In this document: piece by piece, positions 1 through 6,581 of the stretch
Position numbering within the stretch: the first letter of the stretch is position 1
How the letters are laid out: every line of letters begins with the position of its first letter
Assembly (NCBI GenBank): GCA_002373325.1
Contig: DFKI01000092.1
Span: 1 to 16,393 of the forward strand
Direction of reading: 5' to 3'
Origin: Treponema sp. UBA3649
Lineage (GTDB): Bacteria; Spirochaetota; Spirochaetia; Treponematales; Treponemataceae
Length of the DNA stretch: 16,393 bases
Translations under genes and position numbers: made by a program
The notes under the pieces: generated by a model
The model's database searches: none
The model's input: the letters and a program-made list of their open reading frames with translations, nothing else
What the model was told of the DNA's origin: nothing

Positions 1-1
1 T

Positions 2-982
2 CTTTTTTTCACATCAAAAAGCAGGATTCTGATTTTCATAATCTACGCTCTAATCTACATGATTCAGTTCACGTATCAGCCTGTGATGACGGCCCTCTGC
101 TTCGAGTACCAGAAGGCGGGATGCAAAATCTACTACGGACTTGCGCGCGGATTGGGGTCTGCGAGTTTTGCGTTTATGTCAGCGTTCATCGGTGGAATCG
201 TTGAGAGACATGGAGTGAGCGTCCTTCTTTTCGTGAACATAATCACCATGCTTTTTTCCGCCCTGATTATTTTTTTCTTCAAAAAGCCGCTTCCCAAAAC
301 TGATTCTGAAACGGATGCCGCGGATAAAAAATCACCTGCGAAATCTGCTGACGGAGCCGTGGAAAAATCTTCCGCCCATAACAACATCGGGGATTTTTCT
401 CGCACTTATCCCGCGTTCATGATTTTTCTTCTCGGAACAATCTGCTTCTATTTCGCGCACAACATGATCAACGATTTTATGATTCAGATTATCCGTTCGC
501 TTGGCGGAGGCGAGAAGGAACTGGGGTATTCAAATTTCCTGCAGGCGATTCTTGAGCTTCCCGTCATGGCCCTGATCGGATTTGTGCTTAAGAAAATCTC
601 TTCGCGAAAGATGCTCGTTTTTTCCGGCGCGGCTTTTTTCGTGAAAATTCTCATCCTTTTGTTCGCTGGAAATATGGCGGTCTTCTATTTGAGTCAGTCC
701 ATGCAGATTTTTGCATACGCGGTTTTCATTCCTGCCGCGGCATATTACGTGAGCGAGAACATGGGGGAGCTTGATCAGGTGAAGGGGCAGGCGTACATTA
801 CGAGCGCGATTACCTTGGGCGGTGTTTTTTCAAATCTTTTGAGCGGAGTAATCCTTGACCACCTTGGAATCATGCCCATGCTTTTGACCGGGACAGTGGT
901 TTGCGGCGTTGGTGTGCTGATTGCATTTTGTGCGATGGGACTGATGAGAAATAAAAATGCGGGGGTGCTGAAAAATGATTAA
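2..982 (+). CDS. MFS transporter, 5'-truncated by the window edge
   Basis: Seen: the frame is open from base 2, well before the first ATG at 59, so the N-terminus lies outside the window and the ATG at 59 is internal. The visible protein of about 326 residues has a helix ending in a conserved-looking Tyr-Gln-Pro segment, then a Gly-Leu-Ala-Arg-Gly-Leu-Gly-Ser stretch typical of helix 4 in sugar/nucleoside-type permeases. A long polar Lys/Asp/Ser-rich central loop follows (bases about 290-400), then six further hydrophobic segments. Known: this matches the C-terminal two thirds of a 12-helix major facilitator, probably the LacY/nucleoside-symporter-like group (MFS_1-like), which imports small solutes by cation symport. 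The substrate cannot be read from the sequence. The stop codon at 980-982 overlaps the start of the HAD gene by 8 bases, which suggests co-transcription and coupled translation. Confidence 0.85.
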   Translation, partial: LFFTSKSRILIFIIYALIYMIQFTYQPVMTALCFEYQKAGCKIYYGLARGLGSASFAFMSAFIGGIVERHGVSVLLFVNIITMLFSALIIFFFKKPLPKTDSETDAADKKSPAKSADGAVEKSSAHNNIGDFSRTYPAFMIFLLGTICFYFAHNMINDFMIQIIRSLGGGEKELGYSNFLQAILELPVMALIGFVLKKISSRKMLVFSGAAFFVKILILLFAGNMAVFYLSQSMQIFAYAVFIPAAAYYVSENMGELDQVKGQAYITSAITLGGVFSNLLSGVILDHLGIMPMLLTGTVVCGVGVLIAFCAMGLMRNKNAGVLKND

Positions 983-1652
983 GGCCGTGGTTTTTGACAT
1001 GTTCGAGACCCTTGTGACCCTCTTTACCGGGCGCACATATTTCAGCGAGGACATCGCGAAGGACATCGGTTTTGACCCTGAGTTTTTCAGAAAGGAATGG
1101 CACACGACAGAAAAGGAGAGAAGCACGGGGAAGCTCACGGTCGCCCAGGGACTTGGGATTGTTCTTGGAAGATTGGGAATCGGCTCGCCTGAAAAAACAG
1201 ACTTGATTCTTTCAAAAAGAAAAGATTGCCTGCGTGACACGTTTTCCGCAATTCCGGATGAGACTTTCCGAATGCTTGACGCGCTTAAATCAAGGAAAAT
1301 AAAAATCGGACTCATCACGAACACTTTTTCCGACGAGCGTGATTTCATAAGGCAGTCTGATTTGTTCCCATATTTTGACGCTGCCCTAATCTCCTTTGAG
1401 CAGGGACTCTGCAAGCCTGATTTGGAACTGTACCGAAGAATGACGGATCTTCTGCATGTTTCCCCCGATGAGTGTCTTTATGTCGGCGACGGTGGCTCAA
1501 GGGAACTTCAGGGAGCGGAGAAAGCCGGGATGCATCCTGTGCAATGCACTTGGTTCCACGAGCTTGCCTTTGAGCCGCACATCCCATGTCCCATTCTGGA
1601 AGAATTTGACCATGCCGCAAGTCAGAGCCAGATCCTTGATTTCTTGGATTGA
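975..1652 (+). CDS. HAD-family hydrolase
   Basis: A 225-residue cytosolic protein with all four haloacid-dehalogenase motifs. Motif I has nucleophile D8 in FDMFETL, motif II has T115 in LITNT, motif III has K147 in a CKPD context, and motif IV is GDGGSRELxGA with D172. The cap lies between motifs I and II, at about residues 15-90, as in the HAD_2 type (subclass I). Family members hydrolyse phosphomonoesters, or carbon-halogen bonds in true dehalogenases. Here the position two after the nucleophile is Phe (F10), where classical phosphatases have a general-acid Asp, so a standard phosphatase mechanism is not assured. The gene starts inside the end of the MFS gene, so it probably belongs to the same operon and may process the imported solute, but that is inference. 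The substrate is unknown. Confidence 0.87.
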   Translation: MIKAVVFDMFETLVTLFTGRTYFSEDIAKDIGFDPEFFRKEWHTTEKERSTGKLTVAQGLGIVLGRLGIGSPEKTDLILSKRKDCLRDTFSAIPDETFRMLDALKSRKIKIGLITNTFSDERDFIRQSDLFPYFDAALISFEQGLCKPDLELYRRMTDLLHVSPDECLYVGDGGSRELQGAEKAGMHPVQCTWFHELAFEPHIPCPILEEFDHAASQSQILDFLD

Positions 1653-1688
1653 CCCGGAGAGAAAACTGTAGTTTTTTTCTCGATTTTA

Positions 1689-1697
1689 TGTTATATT
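1689..1697 (+). promoter_or_regulatory. Extended -10 promoter of the GNAT cassette
   Basis: A TG-T-TATATT element gives an extended -10 with five of six matches to TATAAT. Transcription would start near 1704, immediately before the GAGGAGGT ribosome-binding site at 1703-1710. No good -35 is seen, which is acceptable for an extended -10 promoter. The 5' leader would be about 12 bases. Confidence 0.4.
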
Positions 1698-1715
1698 TTT
1701 ACGAGGAGGTATGTT

Positions 1716-1922
1716 ATGGCAAGACCCATTTTAGAGACACCCATTTTATTTGGTGAAGATGCACGTAGATTTGAAAGGAAAATGCAGGATGCGACATGTA
1801 CCCTCTCTCAGCAGGAAAAAGATGAGCTGATGTCAAGTTACAAGGCTGTTTTGGCTGCTCTTGAGCGTGGAGAAGCATCAAGAAAGGCAAGGCTTTCCAA
1901 ACGTATGGGTACCACAAAATGA
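1716..1922 (+). CDS. Small protein, candidate antitoxin of a GNAT toxin
   Basis: A 68-residue protein preceded by a perfect GAGGAGGT site at 1703-1710, so the start is secure. It begins MARPILETPILFGEDARRF. The rest is predicted helical and highly charged, with a basic tail (ARLSKRMGTTK). It is not a recognisable ribbon-helix-helix DUF1778 protein, the usual partner of TacT/AtaT-type toxins. Its stop codon overlaps the start of the acetyltransferase gene in an ATGA arrangement, the classic layout of an antitoxin placed before its toxin. From memory, small proteins with a similar P-x-L...GEDARRF start precede GNAT genes in several anaerobes, but I cannot verify this here. Antitoxin function is inferred from size, position and the partner's toxin-like motifs. 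An accessory subunit of the acetyltransferase is the alternative. Confidence 0.72.
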   Translation: MARPILETPILFGEDARRFERKMQDATCTLSQQEKDELMSSYKAVLAALERGEASRKARLSKRMGTTK

Positions 1923-2473
1923 TTTCCGAGTTTGATTTCTTTGATAAGTATGAAATTCAAAAATTGGAGAATGACATTTCTGTCAATGAGTTCGACTGCG
2001 GAGATGATGATTTAAATGATTTTATAAGAAGCGAAGCCTTTTTTTATAAGCACCAATATCTTTCTATGCCTTACGTTCTTACCGAAAAAGATAGGATTGA
2101 TAAAATTTTGGCATATTTTACGCTCGCAAATGACAAAATATCTGTCGCTGATTTTCCATCGAACAATCAATTCAATAAGTTTAAAAAAGAAAACTTCAAC
2201 AAGGAAAAATATTTAAGAAGCTACCCGTCTGTAAAAATCGGACGCTTGGCAATCTGCAAAGAGATGCAAGGTCAGGGGATAGGAACTCATCTGCTCCGGT
2301 TCATAAAAATGTATTTTGTCGCGGACAACAAGACCGGTTGCCGTTTTATAACGCTTGATGCCTATCGTGGCGCGACTGATTTCTATAAGCGAAATGGATT
2401 TGACTTCTTGCAAAAAGAGGACAAAAATCCGACCCAGCTGATGTATTTTGACCTGATGAACGTCGGTTTATGA
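1919..2473 (+). CDS. GNAT N-acetyltransferase, toxin-like (TacT/AtaT type)
   Basis: A 184-residue GNAT-fold protein. Near the N-terminus is FDCGDDDLNDFI, the signature found at the start of TacT/AtaT-like toxins. The acetyl-CoA pyrophosphate loop is Q117-G-Q-G-I-G122 after the KIGRLAI strand, and the FYKRNGF motif carries Y156, equivalent in position to the catalytic tyrosine of those toxins. Known: such enzymes acetylate the amino group of charged aminoacyl-tRNAs and block translation, and they are neutralised by an upstream antitoxin. The start codon overlaps the stop of the 68-residue partner. The gene is clearly more AT-rich than the flanking HAD and uxaC genes, which fits horizontal acquisition. 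A non-toxic protein acetyltransferase cannot be excluded, but the paired layout and motifs favour a toxin. Confidence 0.85.
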   Translation: MISEFDFFDKYEIQKLENDISVNEFDCGDDDLNDFIRSEAFFYKHQYLSMPYVLTEKDRIDKILAYFTLANDKISVADFPSNNQFNKFKKENFNKEKYLRSYPSVKIGRLAICKEMQGQGIGTHLLRFIKMYFVADNKTGCRFITLDAYRGATDFYKRNGFDFLQKEDKNPTQLMYFDLMNVGL

Positions 2474-2482
2474 GCTCTCCCC

Positions 2483-2510
2483 TTGCATGATTTTTGATTT
2501 GTGATATACT
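2483..2510 (+). promoter_or_regulatory. uxaC promoter (sigma-70 type, extended -10)
   Basis: The -35 is TTGCAT at 2483-2488, followed by a 16-base spacer and a TATACT -10 at 2505-2510 preceded by TGA (2502-2504), an extended -10. Transcription is expected near 2517, leaving a leader of about 47 bases before the chosen uxaC start. Confidence 0.6.
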
Positions 2511-2519
2511 AGTATACAA
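2505..2519 (+). promoter_or_regulatory. Candidate operator over the uxaC -10/start site
   Basis: TATACTAGTATA at 2505-2516 is a perfect 12-base palindrome covering the -10 box. Overlapping it, TAGTATACAA at 2510-2519 matches TTGTATACAA, a GTATAC-centred motif of the kind bound by FadR-subfamily GntR repressors, at nine of ten positions. UxuR and ExuR, which control glucuronate genes in enterobacteria, bind GTATAC-centred sites. Position and pathway fit a repressor site, but the palindrome could be chance in AT-rich promoter DNA. Confidence 0.35.
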
Positions 2520-2563
2520 GGGAGGTAAATATCCCTTTGACAGATTATACGCGAGGTAAATTT

Positions 2564-4000
2564 ATGAGAGCATTTCTTGATGACGATTTCATTCTGAGGG
2601 GTGAGTGCGCCCGGACTTTATATCACAAATATGCGGAGGGAAAGCCGATTTTCGACTTCCACAATCATCTTTCGCCCAGGGAGATTTATGAGGACAAGAG
2701 CCTTGGAAATCTTGCGAACGCATGGCTTGACCATGACCACTACAAATGGAGGGCGATGAGGGCTTTCGGAGTGAGCGAGGAGCTGATTACGGGACACATC
2801 AGAAAGGACGGAACCGTAAAAAGCGACGATGAGCGCGGAGGAAAGGATGCCGTACAAAAAGCCGACTATGAGAGGTATCTTGCCTTTGTGAGAACCTTGC
2901 AGCACTGCGTGGGAAATCCCCTCTACCACTGGAGCCATCTGGAGCTTGCCCGCTATTTTGGAATCAATGAGCCGCTTACCGAAAAAAATGCGCGTGAGGT
3001 CTGGGACAAATGCAATGAGCTTCTTTCCAAGCCTGATTTTGGTCCGCGAGGTCTTCTTAAAAAAATGGGCGTGAAGGAGCTTTGCACCACCGACGATCCT
3101 TTGGACAATCTTGAGTGGCACAAAAAACTCCGTGAGGAATGGAAGGACGTGAAAGTGCTCCCCTCATTCAGGCCGGACGTCATCGTCAACGCGGAGAGCC
3201 CGGATTTTCCGAACTACATTCTGCGGCTTCAGGAGATGGACGGAAAAAGAATCATGGAGCTTTCTGACATGATTGCCGCGGTCTCAAGACGCATGGATTT
3301 TTTCAAGGAGAACGGAAGCCTTGTGAGCGACCATTCGCTTGAGAATGATTTTTACATGTGCGCCGACTACAAGGACGCGAATTATATTTTCCAAAAGGCA
3401 TGGATCGGAAAAGTCTTGAAGCACGACGAGCTTGCAAAATACAAGGGCTACATTCTGACCGAGCTTGGAAAACTCTACGCTCAGAAAGGATTCGTCATGC
3501 AGATTCACATCGGTGCCCTCAGGGACAACAACCGCGCCATGTTCGACGCTGCCGGTAAAAACATCGGTGAGGACAGCCTGAACGATTTTAACTTTGCGCC
3601 GCAGATTGGTGCCGTTCTGAATTCAATCTACTCAGCGGAGCCGAATGCAAGGACAATCCTCTACAATCTGAATCCCAAGGACAACGAGGCTCTTGCCACT
3701 ATGGCCGCCAATTTCCGCAACTGCCAGGCAGGACCCGCATGGTGGTTCAACGATCACAAGGACGGAATTGAGGAGCAGATCCGCGTTTACTCAAGGACAT
3801 CGGTCTTGGGACGCTACGTGGGAATGCTTACCGACAGCCGGAGTTTTCTTTCCTATCCGAGACACGAGTATTTCAGGCGCATCCTTTGCAACTACATAGG
3901 AAATCTTGTGGAGGAGGGGGAGTTCCCCTGGGACGAGGAGCTTCTTGGAAAAATGGTCGGGGACATCTGCTACAAAAACGCAGTGGATTTTTTCGGCTGA
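2564..4000 (+). CDS. uxaC: Glucuronate isomerase (uronate isomerase)
   Basis: A 478-residue member of the amidohydrolase superfamily, close to the E. coli length of 470. It interconverts D-glucuronate and D-fructuronate (and galacturonate and tagaturonate), the first cytosolic step of hexuronate breakdown. Diagnostic features are the N-terminal MRAFLDDDFIL, the metal-binding H33-N-H35 in FDFHNHLSP at the end of strand 1, and the downstream CTTDDPLDNL and DSRSFLSYPRHEYFRR blocks. The frame stays open to a TTG at 2537, but the ATG at 2564 is preferred because family members begin at this point and GAGGT lies at 2553-2557 with good spacing. A second, stronger GGGAGGT at 2519-2526 could serve the TTG and add nine residues. 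No uxuA, uxuB or kdgK gene adjoins it, so the rest of the pathway must be elsewhere. Confidence 0.96.
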   Translation: MRAFLDDDFILRGECARTLYHKYAEGKPIFDFHNHLSPREIYEDKSLGNLANAWLDHDHYKWRAMRAFGVSEELITGHIRKDGTVKSDDERGGKDAVQKADYERYLAFVRTLQHCVGNPLYHWSHLELARYFGINEPLTEKNAREVWDKCNELLSKPDFGPRGLLKKMGVKELCTTDDPLDNLEWHKKLREEWKDVKVLPSFRPDVIVNAESPDFPNYILRLQEMDGKRIMELSDMIAAVSRRMDFFKENGSLVSDHSLENDFYMCADYKDANYIFQKAWIGKVLKHDELAKYKGYILTELGKLYAQKGFVMQIHIGALRDNNRAMFDAAGKNIGEDSLNDFNFAPQIGAVLNSIYSAEPNARTILYNLNPKDNEALATMAANFRNCQAGPAWWFNDHKDGIEEQIRVYSRTSVLGRYVGMLTDSRSFLSYPRHEYFRRILCNYIGNLVEEGEFPWDEELLGKMVGDICYKNAVDFFG

Positions 4001-4092
4001 GTCCTGAATCAAAATATGGAGCTTGTAAGACGGACCGGATGAATTACGGCTGCCTCTAAAAACTACTAAATTGCAAAATCATATTTTTCTAT

Positions 4093-4120
4093 ATGACAAA
4101 TTGAAAAAATGTATTATAAT
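4093..4120 (+). promoter_or_regulatory. Promoter of the HD-GYP gene, leaderless geometry
   Basis: The -35 is ATGACA at 4093-4098 (five of six to TTGACA), then a 16-base spacer and a perfect TATAAT at 4115-4120. The expected start point, near 4127, is next to the ATG at 4128, so the transcript would have essentially no 5' leader. It also rules out the longer frame starting at the TTG at 4071, which would include the promoter. Confidence 0.6.
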
Positions 4121-4127
4121 GGAAGAT

Positions 4128-5840
4128 ATGAATTTGCAACCGGTCTACCTTATTGCTGTTTTTATTTCTCTTGCGACGCTGATTGTTTTTTATGAAATCA
4201 ACGCGGGCAAAATCAACAAGAACTATCTGATGATGTTCCTGACGACGCTGATTTCAAATTTCGGCTATGCCATGTCGGTTTATTCGGACACTCTGGAAGC
4301 TGCGATGTCGGGAAATCTTGTCTCATACATCGGAAGCATTTTTACGATTCTTTTCATGCTGATTGTGGTCGTGGACATGTGCGGAAAAAGATTTTACCTT
4401 CCGCTTCGATTCGGACTCCTTGCCTATGCCATCGTGATGAGCTTTATGATTGCGACCACAAAGGACAGCAACCTCTTTTTCAAAATGCCGGAGCTTGAGA
4501 AATATTTCGGACTCACGATAATAGCATACAAGACCGGTCCCGCGATGTATTTCTACATAGCCTATCTTGCTGCAATCAACATAGCTGCGATGTCCGTGGT
4601 GGTCCACTCAATCTTCAGAAAAAAGAAGGTCTCGAAGCGCACTTTGTTCACTCTTTTGCTCATGCTCGTCTTTGGAACCCTCACCTACATAATTCCGCTT
4701 TCGTTGAAAGTAAAGCTCAACCTGATGCCCTACACATACATTCTGATGGAGATTTTCTTCATCCTCTTTTCCATACGGGCGAACACTTACGACCTTCAGC
4801 TCAATTTGATGAACGTCTACAAATCACGCGGAGGATACGGCTACATTGCCTTTGACAACAAGGGACGATTTTTGAGCTCCGATGATTTTGCCCTCATGCT
4901 TTTTCCCGAGCTGAATGACGTTCCGGTAGACTCCCAGATTCCATCCTCCTGCGCCGACTTGATTCACTTCCTTCACTATAATGACAGGAACTGGAAGTGG
5001 AATGAGCACTGCAACCAGGACTTTAAAATCACCTGCAACGACAAGTCCGCGATCTGCACAATCCACCAGATTTCCACGAAGGGAAATCGCCTGGGATATC
5101 TCTTTGAGCTCCGCGATGACACCGAGCAGCAGAATTACATAAAGGGAATCAACCTTCACAACGAGGAGCTGAAGAAATTAATAGAAGAAAAAACTCAGCA
5201 GGTGATTGTCATGCAGGAGTCCATCATCAAGGGAATGGCCACGATGGTAGAAAGCCGCGACAACTCCACGGGGGGGCACATCCTCCGCACAAGCGACTGC
5301 ATAAAGATTTTTGCGGACGAGCTTCTGAAGCATCCTGAGCTCACTTCCTGCACTCCGTCATTTTGCTCGAACGTCATAAAGGCGGCCCCGATGCACGACC
5401 TTGGAAAAATCGCCGTGGATGATTCCATTTTGCGGAAGCCCGGAAGATTCACCGAAGAGGAATACAGCAAGATGAAAAATCATGCGGCGAAGGGAGCCGT
5501 GATTGTTGCGAAGGTCCTTGATGAGATTGAGGACGTTGAGTTCAAGAACATCGCCATAAACGTTGCCCACTACCACCATGAGAAATGGGACGGAAGCGGT
5601 TATCCAGAGCATCTTAAGGGGACTGAGATTCCGCTTGAGGCAAGAATCATGGCGCTCGCAGATGTCTTTGACGCGCTCGTGAGCAAGAGATGCTACAAGG
5701 AGGCGAAATCCTTTGACGAGGCTTTTGAAATCATCGAGCATGATCTGGGACATCACTTTGACCCGGAGATCGGAAAGATATTTTTACAGTGCAGGCCCCA
5801 GCTTGAGTCCTACTACAGCTCATCCGTGCACATGCTTTGA
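4128..5840 (+). CDS. Membrane sensor HD-GYP domain phosphodiesterase
   Basis: A 570-residue protein. Residues about 4-221 form seven hydrophobic helices resembling the N-terminal 7TM sensor module of some histidine kinases. A PAS-like region follows at about 235-345 (GYIAFDNKGRFLSSDD), then a helical linker rich in Glu/Lys/Gln, then an HD-GYP domain from about 370. Catalytic residues are intact: H423-D424 in MHDLGK, H483-H484-E485, and D-G-S-G491-Y492-P493. Known: intact HD-GYP domains hydrolyse cyclic-di-GMP at a di- or tri-iron centre in the cytoplasm, affecting motility and attachment. No GGDEF or EAL domain is present. The start at 4128 is chosen because a TATAAT box lies just upstream and helix 1 begins at once. 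There is no Shine-Dalgarno sequence. The gene appears monocistronic. The sensed ligand is unknown. Confidence 0.92.
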   Translation: MNLQPVYLIAVFISLATLIVFYEINAGKINKNYLMMFLTTLISNFGYAMSVYSDTLEAAMSGNLVSYIGSIFTILFMLIVVVDMCGKRFYLPLRFGLLAYAIVMSFMIATTKDSNLFFKMPELEKYFGLTIIAYKTGPAMYFYIAYLAAINIAAMSVVVHSIFRKKKVSKRTLFTLLLMLVFGTLTYIIPLSLKVKLNLMPYTYILMEIFFILFSIRANTYDLQLNLMNVYKSRGGYGYIAFDNKGRFLSSDDFALMLFPELNDVPVDSQIPSSCADLIHFLHYNDRNWKWNEHCNQDFKITCNDKSAICTIHQISTKGNRLGYLFELRDDTEQQNYIKGINLHNEELKKLIEEKTQQVIVMQESIIKGMATMVESRDNSTGGHILRTSDCIKIFADELLKHPELTSCTPSFCSNVIKAAPMHDLGKIAVDDSILRKPGRFTEEEYSKMKNHAAKGAVIVAKVLDEIEDVEFKNIAINVAHYHHEKWDGSGYPEHLKGTEIPLEARIMALADVFDALVSKRCYKEAKSFDEAFEIIEHDLGHHFDPEIGKIFLQCRPQLESYYSSSVHML

Positions 5841-5878
5841 AAAAATCCCATGTGGGTGATGCAAAAGACGCGAAGGTA

Positions 5879-5887
5879 TGCTATAAT
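5879..5887 (+). promoter_or_regulatory. Extended -10 promoter of the vapBC-like pair
   Basis: TGC-TATAAT is a perfect -10 with the TGn extension. The region around 5859-5865 is only a poor -35. Transcription would start near 5894, just before AGGAGGA at 5897-5903, which has six bases to the ATG at 5910. This fixes the antitoxin start at 5910 rather than the upstream in-frame ATG at 5850, which lies before the promoter. Confidence 0.55.
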
Positions 5888-5909
5888 GGATCTTGCAGGA
5901 GGAATAAGT

Positions 5910-6146
5910 ATGGTTTCAGTAAATGGATATTTTGATGGAAATACGTGCATCGCGCTGGATACATCTCATTTTCATCCTAACCAGCGCCTGATAATAACCG
6001 CTTTGGACGAAGATTTTGAAGATAAAAAACAGAATGCGGAAAAACAAATAGCTTTTGAAGCGCTTCATGGTGTATTCGGAACAATGACGCACGCTGAGGC
6101 TGAAGATATACGCAATAACCGTGTAAATTTCAAGGAGCGGTTTTAA
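5910..6146 (+). CDS. Antitoxin of the VapC partner (VapB/Phd-like)
   Basis: A 78-residue protein starting MVSVNGYFDGNTCIAL, chosen because AGGAGGA lies six bases upstream and the promoter lies inside the longer frame. The N-terminal half looks like short strands followed by NQRLIITALDEDF. The C-terminal half is helical and acidic, with conserved-looking ALHGVFGTMTHAEAEDIRNNR. That tail resembles the toxin-binding segment of VapB/Phd-like antitoxins. Known: such proteins wrap the toxin's active site and, through an N-terminal DNA-binding part, repress their own promoter. Its stop codon overlaps the vapC start by one base (TAATG), so the two are translationally coupled. The exact antitoxin family is not certain. 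The role is inferred mainly from the neighbour. Confidence 0.8.
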   Translation: MVSVNGYFDGNTCIALDTSHFHPNQRLIITALDEDFEDKKQNAEKQIAFEALHGVFGTMTHAEAEDIRNNRVNFKERF

Positions 6147-6544
6147 TGCTGTATATGTTTGACACTAATATTGTCAGTTATTTGCTTGAAAAAAAATCAT
6201 ACGTTGTGGAGAGATTTGATTCTCTTTTTTTTCAGAATGATTTTGCAATTTCGGATATTGTACGTTATGAAATACAACGCGGAATTTTTTACAGGCAGTC
6301 CAAAAAATTGCAGGATGATTTTGATGTGTTTTGCAAATATATTCCTGTAATTCCGATTTCATCCGCAGATTTTTTGTTGGCGGCCCGAATTTACTCTAAT
6401 TTACGCCACAAGGGACAAATTATTGAAGACGCAGATATTTTTATCGGGGCTGTTGCAATCACAAATAATGCCGTTCTCGTAACAAATAATGAGGAGCATC
6501 TTGGGCGTATCGAAGGCCTTAAAATAGAAAACTGGGCAAAATAA
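6146..6544 (+). CDS. vapC: VapC-type PIN-domain ribonuclease toxin
   Basis: A 132-residue PIN-domain protein of normal VapC length. The acidic metal-binding set is recognisable: D6 in MFDTNIVSYL, E42 in VRYEIQRG, and D97 in EDADIFIGAVA. The C-terminal LVTNNEEHLGRI...ENW block is the usual last strand and helix of VapC proteins; the fourth acidic position is Asn115, or E116/E117 beside it, a common variant. Known: VapC toxins are magnesium-dependent endoribonucleases that cut initiator tRNA or other structured RNAs and are held inactive by the co-expressed antitoxin. The gene follows the antitoxin with a one-base overlap and is visibly AT-rich against its neighbours, as expected for a mobile cassette. 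It is convergent with the ABC-F gene, with 37 bases between stop codons. Confidence 0.92.
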   Translation: MLYMFDTNIVSYLLEKKSYVVERFDSLFFQNDFAISDIVRYEIQRGIFYRQSKKLQDDFDVFCKYIPVIPISSADFLLAARIYSNLRHKGQIIEDADIFIGAVAITNNAVLVTNNEEHLGRIEGLKIENWAK

Positions 6545-6581
6545 GATTGTTGTTCGCAAATTAAAGCCGCAACACAGACTT

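Noticed and set aside
830..1414. 194-codon antisense frame across the MFS/HAD junction
   Set aside because: It lies opposite two genes with clear motifs, its composition is not protein-like and no ribosome-binding site was found.
1656..1681. GAG-AAAAC / GTTTT-CTC hairpin after the HAD gene as a terminator
   Set aside because: The stem is almost all A-T, is interrupted by a bulge and has no separate T-tract. It is too weak to call.
2537..2550. Perfect TTGACA as another uxaC -35
   Set aside because: No acceptable -10 lies 16-18 bases downstream, and it would overlap the start codon. The promoter at 2483-2510 is better.
4001..4092. Possible small gene, RNA or mobile-element remnant between uxaC and the HD-GYP promoter
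   Set aside because: No frame with a start signal, no hairpin with T-run and no terminal repeats were seen. It is treated as plain intergenic DNA.
4071..4127. TTG start and 19 extra residues for the HD-GYP protein
   Set aside because: The segment contains the -35 and -10 elements, so it would not be transcribed from that promoter.
5850..5909. Upstream ATG for the VapC antitoxin
   Set aside because: The extended -10 lies inside this segment, and a strong AGGAGGA site precedes the ATG at 5910.
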